DNA of 9,438 bases, taken from NCBI GenBank assembly GCA_964618855.1, contig CAZUCD010000146.1:1-9438 (forward strand), given 5' to 3'. Positions 1-6,400 of this stretch are shown piece by piece; position 1 is the first letter of the stretch; each line of letters starts with the position of its first letter. The notes beneath the pieces were generated by a model. It was not told the origin of the DNA. It saw only the letters and a list, made by a program, of their open reading frames with translations, and ran no database searches. The position numbers and the translations under genes were made by a program. Source of the DNA: CAZUCD01 sp964618855 (GTDB taxonomy: Bacteria > Sumerlaeota > Sumerlaeia > SLMS01 > JANRJK01).

Positions 1-1239
1 TATTACACGCCGCCAACGCGCCGGCCCAAGTTCGGGGAGACGCTCGCTCAAGAAGGGCCCTGGACGTTCGTCCGCGCCGACCTCGGCCCGGACTGCGCGC
101 ACATGCAGATGCACTTCCTGAGCACGGTGATGGTGTCGCTGGGGTCGATCTTCTCCTCCGTGTGGATTGTGGTTGCGAACAGTTGGCAGCAAACGCCGGC
201 GGGCTACCACATCATGACGCGCGACGCGCAGGGCAACGTGGTGCCAACGACGCTGCCGTACGCATTCGACGGGACGATGGACGGGGCGATGCCGCGGGCG
301 GAGATCACGGACTTCTGGGCGATGGTCTTCAACCCGTCGAGCATGTCGCGCCTAACGCACGTTCTGCTCGGGTGCCTCATCCTGGGGGCATTCGTGGTGA
401 TGAGCGTGTGCGCATTCTACCTGCTGCGGGGTCGGCACGTCGAGTTCGCGAGGCGCTGCCTGCCGCTTGCTCTGGTGCTGGCGACTGCGGCCTCTTGGGG
501 TCAGTTGCTCGCGGGCCACTGGAGCGCGAAGATCGCCGCTGAGCACCAGCCGGCGAAGCTCGCCGCATTCGAGGGGCTCTACAAAACGGCGGCGCGCGCG
601 CCCGCGTACTTGTTCGGCTTTCCGGATTCGGAGGCGGAGCGCGTGAAGTGGGGCATCGCCGTGCCTGGGATGCTCAGCTTCCTGGTGCATGAGGACTTCG
701 ACAAGCCGGTGACGGGTCTCGACGCCTTCCCGAAGCAGGACCGCCCCCCGGTGCAGGTGCCATTCCAGATGTACCACCTGATGGTGGGGCTCGGGATGTT
801 CTTCATCGCGTTCACCTCTCTTGCATCGTTCCTGCACCTTCGGGGAAGGCTGTTCGGAACGCGCTGGATGCTGCGCTTGATGGTGCCGGCGGTGATTTTG
901 CCGTACATCGCGAATCAGGCCGGCTGGATCGCGGCGGAGGTGGGCCGGCAGCCCTGGATCGTTTACGGCGAGCTGCGCACGACTGACGGGGTCTCGCGCA
1001 ACCTCGCCGCGGGCAACGTCGTGTTCTCGCTGGTGCTGTTCACGCTGATTTACGCGCTCTTGTTCGTGATGTTCCTGTACCTGCTGGACCGCAAGATCAA
1101 GCACGGGCCGGACGAGCCCGCGGTCCCGGAATCGGATGACTCGGGCAAGCCGGCGTCGATACTGGAGGCCGCCGGAGCACGCGCGCCGGGCGGCTCCCGG
1201 CTCACCTCCGGCGAAGTCCCGATTCCAGGGGAGGCATGA
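1..1239 (+). CDS. cydA: Cytochrome bd quinol oxidase subunit I (5' truncated)
   Basis: Subunit I of cytochrome bd oxidase, the inner-membrane enzyme that oxidises quinol and reduces O2 to water. The frame is open from base 1, so the N-terminus (with the heme ligand His19 of E. coli) lies outside; 412 residues are visible. Recognisable parts: transmembrane segment 4 with VANSWQQTPAG (about residues 55-68), the heme b558 ligands His120 (SRLTH) and Met261 (YHLMVGLG), Q-loop Lys186 and Glu191 (AKLAAFE, matching Lys252/Glu257 of E. coli), and WIAAEVGRQPW with Glu313 as the probable b595 ligand. Six membrane segments remain (about 39-59, 115-142, 149-172, 258-278, 289-315, 336-362). The Q-loop is the short type. 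The C-terminus is a Pro/Gly/Ser-rich tail of about 45 residues. An ATG at 103 is not the true start, because the fold needs upstream helices. The first 36 or so residues do not resemble the usual short TM3-TM4 loop. The stop overlaps a possible cydB start. Confidence 0.93.
   Translation, partial: YYTPPTRRPKFGETLAQEGPWTFVRADLGPDCAHMQMHFLSTVMVSLGSIFSSVWIVVANSWQQTPAGYHIMTRDAQGNVVPTTLPYAFDGTMDGAMPRAEITDFWAMVFNPSSMSRLTHVLLGCLILGAFVVMSVCAFYLLRGRHVEFARRCLPLALVLATAASWGQLLAGHWSAKIAAEHQPAKLAAFEGLYKTAARAPAYLFGFPDSEAERVKWGIAVPGMLSFLVHEDFDKPVTGLDAFPKQDRPPVQVPFQMYHLMVGLGMFFIAFTSLASFLHLRGRLFGTRWMLRLMVPAVILPYIANQAGWIAAEVGRQPWIVYGELRTTDGVSRNLAAGNVVFSLVLFTLIYALLFVMFLYLLDRKIKHGPDEPAVPESDDSGKPASILEAAGARAPGGSRLTSGEVPIPGEA
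1227..1234 (+). promoter_or_regulatory. Shine-Dalgarno for cydB, favours ATG at 1245
   Basis: AGGGGAGG lies at the very end of cydA. It ends only 1 nt before the ATG at 1236 (the ATGA overlap with the cydA stop) but 10 nt before the ATG at 1245. The second spacing is workable and the first is not, so I place the cydB start at 1245. Confidence 0.65.
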
Positions 1240-1244
1240 GCGCC

Positions 1245-2261
1245 ATGGACCTCAACATCGTCTGGTTCTTCCTGATAGGGGTGCTGCTTGTGGGCTACGC
1301 GATCCTCGACGGCTTCGACCTCGGGGTGGGCGCCCTGCACCTGTTCTCCAGGGGCGACGCGGAGAGGCGCATCTTCATGAATGCGATCGGCCCCGTGTGG
1401 GACGGCAACGAGGTCTGGCTTGTGACGGCCGGCGGTGCGCTCTTCGCGGCGTTCCCGCATGCATATGCGACGGCATTCTCGGCGCTGTATGTCCCATTGA
1501 TGCTTGTTCTCGCGGCGCTGATCTTCCGGGCCGTAGCGCTGGAGTTCCGCAGCAAGGAGCCCATGGCCTGGTGGCGGAGGATGTGGGACATCGGGTTTTC
1601 CGCTTCCAGCATTCTCGCGTCGGTGCTGTTCGGCGCGGCCGTCGGCAACCTGATCGTGGGGCTGCCCATCGACCAGTCGAAGACGTACACCGGGACGTTC
1701 CTGGGCCTGCTCGGATGGTATCAGCTCAGCGTGGGCGTGCTGACGCTTTCGCTGTTCGCGATGCACGGCGCGATCTATCTGTACCTGAAGACGGAGGGGG
1801 AGCTTCAGGAGAAGGTGCGGGGATGGATCACGCCGCTGTTCTGGATTTTCGTGGTCGTGCATGCGCTGGTGACGGCGGCGACGCTGGCCGTGCATCCCCA
1901 GATGCTGGCGAACTTCCGCGAATACTGGTGGGTGTGGGGTGTTGCGATTCTGGAGGCGGGCGCGATCGCGAACATCCCGCGAGCGCTGCACCTGGGACTG
2001 CCCTTCCGCGCGTTTGTGTCGTCCTGCTGCGTGATTGCGGCGATGATCTTCATTTTTGGCATGGGGATGTTCCCGAACCTGATCGTGAGTGCGCCTGATC
2101 CTTCGCACAGCCTCACGGTGTACGGGGCGGCCTCCTCCCCGCGCACGCTTGGGATCATGCTGGTAATCGCGATCATGGGCCTGCCATTCGTTCTCTCGTA
2201 CACGGCTGCGATCTACTGGGTTTTCCGCGGAAAGGTGCGCGTGGACAAGTTCAGCTACTGA
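1245..2261 (+). CDS. cydB: Cytochrome bd quinol oxidase subunit II
   Basis: Subunit II of cytochrome bd oxidase, the partner of CydA needed for assembly of the heme/quinol complex in the inner membrane. 338 residues, a normal length. Family motifs: GYAILDGFDLGVG near the N-terminus (about 14-26), GPVWDGNEVWLV (about 46-57) with a charged/aromatic cluster, ALEFRSK (about 97-103), MHGAIYLYLKTEGEL (about 170-184), and a C-terminal YTAAIYWVFRGKV segment. The protein is hydrophobic throughout, consistent with about eight helices. It is translationally coupled to cydA: the stop TGA of cydA sits between the ribosome binding site and this start. An alternative start at 1236 adds three residues (MSA). 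No CydX-like small subunit follows; the convergent gene begins within 10 bases of the stop. Confidence 0.96.
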   Translation: MDLNIVWFFLIGVLLVGYAILDGFDLGVGALHLFSRGDAERRIFMNAIGPVWDGNEVWLVTAGGALFAAFPHAYATAFSALYVPLMLVLAALIFRAVALEFRSKEPMAWWRRMWDIGFSASSILASVLFGAAVGNLIVGLPIDQSKTYTGTFLGLLGWYQLSVGVLTLSLFAMHGAIYLYLKTEGELQEKVRGWITPLFWIFVVVHALVTAATLAVHPQMLANFREYWWVWGVAILEAGAIANIPRALHLGLPFRAFVSSCCVIAAMIFIFGMGMFPNLIVSAPDPSHSLTVYGAASSPRTLGIMLVIAIMGLPFVLSYTAAIYWVFRGKVRVDKFSY

Positions 2262-2263
2262 GC

Positions 2264-2286
2264 GCGCGGGCTACCCAAGCCCGCGC
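2264..2286. terminator. Bidirectional hairpin between convergent genes
   Basis: A perfect 9-bp inverted repeat: GCGCGGGCT (2264-2272), loop ACCCA, AGCCCGCGC (2278-2286). It starts 3 nt after the cydB stop and contains the TAG stop (2271-2273) of the opposing gene. The symmetric stem would form in transcripts from either side. There is no T-tract on either strand, so termination strength is uncertain, but the placement is classic for a shared terminator. Confidence 0.7.
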
Positions 2287-3263
2287 ACGGCATCGAGCAG
2301 CCGCGCGGAGGCCGCGCGCCATTCGACGCGCACCAGCAGCTCCAACTCCGCGCCGAACTCGGCCTTGAACCGCGCGGTGCCCGCGTCGTTGGCCCCGACC
2401 CAGTCGTAGTCGAGCGGCCAACCCTCGGCCTCGAACATGCGCACCGCCTCCGTGTGCAGGAGCGTGGGCGCGCCGCTGCCCAGGTGCGCCGGGTCGGATG
2501 CGCCCAGGAGGTAGTAGGACCTGTGTTCGTCCGCGGCGAAGATCCCCGCGGCATGCGCGCGCCCCTGGCGGTCGCGGACGACCAGTCCCGCCGCGCGGAA
2601 TGCCCCGTCCCAACCGCGCAGCAGCGCGCCGTACCCCTCGTCCGAGACGACGTCCCGGAAGCCCTGGCGCTGCTCCGTCAGGCGTCGCATCGCCGCGATG
2701 GGGGCGAAGTCGCCCGTGCGCTCGACCGCGAGGCCGGCGCGCGCGGCCTTGCGTGCCTGCCGACGCGCGCTGTCCGACATCCGACTCCCGAACTCCGCCG
2801 CGGAATCGACCCGGGACACCATGTTGTAGTGGGGCTGCGCGCTCCAGCCGCGCCACACGAAGGGCCGCGCATCGACATGCCCTGGTTGAAGCACCAGCGT
2901 CGCGCGCGATGTGCCTTCGAGGCATGAGGCCATGGCGTCCGCCACGTCGCCGCAGTCCCGGCCACCGCCCCGCAGGGCCATGCCTGCGAACGGGGCGGGG
3001 GCGAGGTGCCTGAGCAACCGCGCCCGCCCGCGGCGCTGCTCATGGAAGGGGGCAGCCGCCAGCAGCTCCCCGCGGGCGCCATGCACAACCGCGAGGGCGC
3101 CCCGCCCACCGAGCGTTGCAGCGAGGAAGAACGCCGGCGACTGCGAGAGCCATCGCGCCCCTGCCTCGGCGTGCAGGCCCTCCCACGCCCCGCGCGTGGG
3201 AGCCGGATCGGAGAGCAAAGCTGCGGTCAATTGCCTCGCCATGGGGACAGGATGGTTCGGCAT
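2271..3263 (-). CDS. FemAB/BioF2-like GNAT acyltransferase
   Basis: A cytoplasmic GNAT-fold protein of the FemAB-like (Acetyltransf_6/BioF2-like) type; 330 residues from the ATG at 3263. Such proteins have two tandem GNAT-like halves and transfer acyl or aminoacyl groups; the substrate here cannot be told. Visible: the N-terminal half with the LSQSPAFFLAA strand-helix (about 39-49), the basic linker ARRQARKAARAGLAVE (about 166-181) typical of the family, the strand AHAAGIFAADEHRSYYLLGAS (about 236-256), and GSGAPTLLHTEAVRMFEAEG (about 262-281) followed by YDWVGANDAGTARFKAEFG (about 286-304), the usual acyl-CoA/tRNA-binding half. Start choice is weak: GTG at 3356 (361 residues) and ATG at 3242 are alternatives, and none has a good ribosome binding site. 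The extra N-terminus from 3356 is Arg-rich and not obviously part of the fold. It lies downstream of the giant heme gene on the same strand but 225 bp away, so co-transcription is uncertain. Confidence 0.82.
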   Translation of the reverse strand: MPNHPVPMARQLTAALLSDPAPTRGAWEGLHAEAGARWLSQSPAFFLAATLGGRGALAVVHGARGELLAAAPFHEQRRGRARLLRHLAPAPFAGMALRGGGRDCGDVADAMASCLEGTSRATLVLQPGHVDARPFVWRGWSAQPHYNMVSRVDSAAEFGSRMSDSARRQARKAARAGLAVERTGDFAPIAAMRRLTEQRQGFRDVVSDEGYGALLRGWDGAFRAAGLVVRDRQGRAHAAGIFAADEHRSYYLLGASDPAHLGSGAPTLLHTEAVRMFEAEGWPLDYDWVGANDAGTARFKAEFGAELELLVRVEWRAASARLLDAVRGLG

Positions 3264-3329
3264 GATCCGGCGGCGGCGATGGAAATTCGGCGCGCGGCGG
3301 AACCGGTCACCCGTTTCGCTTCGCCCGGT

Positions 3330-3343
3330 GGCCTCGTGAGGCC
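3330..3343 (-). terminator. Small hairpin between heme gene and GNAT gene
   Basis: GGCCTC and GAGGCC separated by two bases (plus-strand 3330-3335 and 3338-3343), usable as a 5-bp stem with a 4-nt loop. It lies downstream of the giant gene and its in-frame tail. No T-tract follows. Weak candidate terminator. Confidence 0.3.
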
Positions 3344-3383
3344 CCCGCCAGTTCACATCCGGTTCACCGGGTGCGCCGCGCGC

Positions 3384-3488
3384 TCACTCGGGCTCGGTGC
3401 GGTCCGCCAGTTCCGCGTTCGCGGCCACGTGCAGTCGCCACGGGTCCCAGTCGAAGTCGTTCGCGAGCGGTTCGAGCGACTCCAGCCG
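3384..3488 (-). other. In-frame coding-like extension after an amber stop
   Basis: Directly after the TAG stop (3491-3489) of the giant gene, the same frame stays open for 34 codons and ends in TGA (3386-3384). By hand count, G/C at codon positions 1, 2 and 3 is 27/34, 15/34 and 31/34, the high-low-high pattern of genuine coding in GC-rich DNA. The peptide is acidic and aromatic, including LANDFDWDPWRLHVAANAEL. It has no ATG, GTG or TTG placed to make it a separate gene of useful length. Either the TAG is read through, or it is a recent nonsense mutation that cut off the native C-terminus, or it is a base-call error. I do not recognise the tail. Confidence 0.6.
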
Positions 3489-6400
3489 CTACTCGTAGTC
3501 CATGAACTCCCCGATGCCGCTGCCTCCGCCGACGGTGGCCTGGACGGTGAACTGGACCTCACCGATCCCCGCCACATCCGACCATCCCCGCACCGTGGCC
3601 GTGCACGGAACCGGTGGCGTCTGGAACCGCAGGTTCAGCGTGGTCTGTCCGCCCGCGGGAACGTTTGCGGCGGGGTGGGCCTCGATCCACGCGGCCCCCG
3701 AGGGGGTCACGTCGACGCGGAACTGGCCAAGGTTCAGCGGCCCCGCGCCGGGGTTCGCGAGCGTGTACGCCAGCGTGTGGTCAACGGCGCCCGTGGGCAC
3801 CGTCACGGAGTCCGTGCCACCCTGCGGGATCATCGTCCCCCGGGAAACCGACACCAGCGGATGGAGCGCGTTCGTCCCGTCCAGCGAGTTCAGGTAGGCC
3901 GAGATGTCCGACGTTTCCTGGACCGTGAAGCCCCGCACGTGGGCTGAGGCGAGGGCGCGGTCGCCAGGCGTCGAGAACACCATGTCGTCCACCTTCAGCG
4001 AGGCGAATGTGTTTCCCTCGCGGAACACGATTGTGTTCATGCCGGCCTGATAGGTGACTGGAATGCGGACGGTGCGCCACTCATTGGGCAGCCACATCGG
4101 TTCGTTCGGCGTGATGGGCACCGTCGTGTTGATCGTGGTGCCGTTGACGATGAGGCGGAGCTGCGAGGCGCCATAGCCGGAGTTGTACCGCACCTCCACA
4201 AACCCGGGCCCCGCCACGCTCGAGGCCACGTCCGTGAATGTCACGGTGCCCGAGCCGTCGAGTTCGACGAACGCGCCCCCGTGCCACTCCTTGTAGGGGT
4301 GCCACGTCACCGTGTCGGCAAACGCCCCATTGGCGAGGGTGCCGTTCTCGGCCTGCTCCATGCGCCCCCCCGTGACGGTGAACACCTCCGCCAGGGTCGC
4401 CGCGCTGCCGTCGTGGAAGTAGGGCGCCGTCGCATGGAGGCCAAGGAGCGTCGGCGTGTCGATGCCGTCGAGGACGCCGCCAAGGCGGTTCCCCGAGGAG
4501 GCGCGCAGCGTGCCGACATTGTGCCGTGTCCGGTCCGTGTACTCCGTGGCCGGGTTGTGGCACGCGGCGCAGCCGTGCGCGTTGAAGAGCGCCTGCCCCA
4601 CGAGCGCGGACGCCGTCAGGCTGCCATCGGCGTTGCGATGCGGGCTGCGCGGGATCGAGGCGCTGCCCAGCGATGTCACGTAGGCGGCGAGCGCGTCGAG
4701 GTCGGCGCTTGCGCCCGCCTTCGGCGCGCCCAGCGGCGCCGCGATGCTCACGTACTGCCCGTTCGGAATGAACCCGGAGCCGCCGAATGCGTCGCGCATG
4801 TCGATCTCGAAGTCCTGGATCTCGTCGAAGTTGGCGCTCCAGTGGACCGCGCCATGCCCCGTCCCGGAGCGTCCGCGGAGGTCCCCCGTGTTGCGGAACC
4901 CCTCCCCGCGGTTCGTGAAGTCGAACGTCCGCCCGTCGTGGCCGCCGTCCACATGGCACGTCGCGCAACTGATGTATCCCTCCGCGCTCATCCGCGGATC
5001 GGAGGCGTGGTAGAAGATGCGCTTGCCGAGGAGCACGGACGGGTGGAGCCGCTCCTCGGAGACGAGGGGCACCGTCTGGGATGGCACGCTGCCGGAACCG
5101 GAATCCAGGAACTCCGACAGCGAGATCGCCGTCATCGAGCGGCCCATGAAGTTGTTCGCGAACAGGCGCGTGGCGCCCGCGTCGAACGCTACACCCTGCG
5201 GGGAGATCCCCGCGCCCAGCCTGGTCTTCACGGTCCCCGGCGAGTCCTGCCGCATGAAGTCGAGCACGTCCACGACCGCCACCTGCGCGTTGCCCTGAAG
5301 GGCGATGAATGCGTAGTCGCCGAGCGGGCTGAACGCCACGGAGGTCGGCGAGTCGCTGTTGTCGATGTCAAGCCGGCGCGTCAGGTCCTCCGCGTTGGCC
5401 ACAAGGTCCACCAGCATGAGCTGGGCTCGCACGGTGTTGTCCTGCCCCGGTACGTTCAGCGGCGAGAAGAACGAGCCGCGCGTCGTGTTGTCCTTCTTGC
5501 CGACCACCCATGCCCACTGGCCATCGGGCGAGATGCGCACGCCGGAGAGGTAGTTCGGAACGCCGCGCGAGGAGGCGCTGCCATCGGCCGAGCGGTCGCG
5601 CGCGAGGTTGATCGTCCGTGTCAGGGACATGCTCCCACCGAGGGCCACGTCGTACAGCGAGCCGGAGTGCTCCCCCGAGATGAAGCGCGTCACCAGTGCG
5701 CGCGTTCCCGCCTGGTTCACTGCAATCGCGCGTGGCGAGGGGCCGAGTGCCAACGATCCCGTTTGAGAGCGCGTCGCCACGGAGAACCGCCGCAGGGTCC
5801 CGTCGCCGTCGCACGCGACGAGCATCGTGCCGCCTCCCGGGACCGGCGCGATGCCCACCGGCGCCCGTCCATGCCCGAGGGGCAGGCGCTGCACGAATGC
5901 ACCGGTCGCGCCATCGAGGATGTCGATCGCGTCGCCGTCGCGGCACGCGACCCAAACAGTGCCGTCGTTGGCGGTGGCGATGGACTTCGGATGCCCGGCG
6001 ACGGGCGACTCCCAAACCTTCGCGAGCGTCCCCGTGTGCACTGCGCTGACCGTGTCCACATCCGGGTTCACCGCGTAGGCGCGCCCCGCGGCGGAATCCA
6101 CGACAACCGGGGAACTGGCTGTCGAGTTGGGCTCGGATGGCGCGGTCGCGACGGTCACCGTGCGCGAGCGCGCCGCGACAGAACCCGCCGCGTCCCGCGC
6201 CTGCACCGTCACCTGGTAGTGCCCCGCCTGCGCGTACGCGTGGTTGGCGGTCGTGGGGGCGCCCCATGCCGTCTTGGGCGTTCCGTCGCCGAAATCCACG
6301 CGGAACTCGATGAAAGCGCCGTCCGGGTCGGAGCCACTCCAGGAAAGGTCCACCGGCACCGCGGGCGTCCCGACTCCCGGCACCGCAGTGATGGCGTTCA

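Noticed and set aside
2262..2454. A CydX-like small subunit after cydB
   Set aside because: The convergent gene and terminator hairpin begin within ten bases of the cydB stop. No short hydrophobic plus-strand frame with a ribosome binding site is present.
3489..3491. General recoding of TAG as a sense codon in this organism
   Set aside because: The GNAT and hydrolase genes also end naturally at TAG with full-length products and no coding-like continuation. Only the heme gene's TAG is followed by a coding pattern.
3006..3947. Plus-strand open frame of 313 residues bridging the GNAT gene and heme gene ends
   Set aside because: Pro/Arg-rich and antisense to two well-supported genes. The minus strand gives the better codon-position pattern even in the gap.
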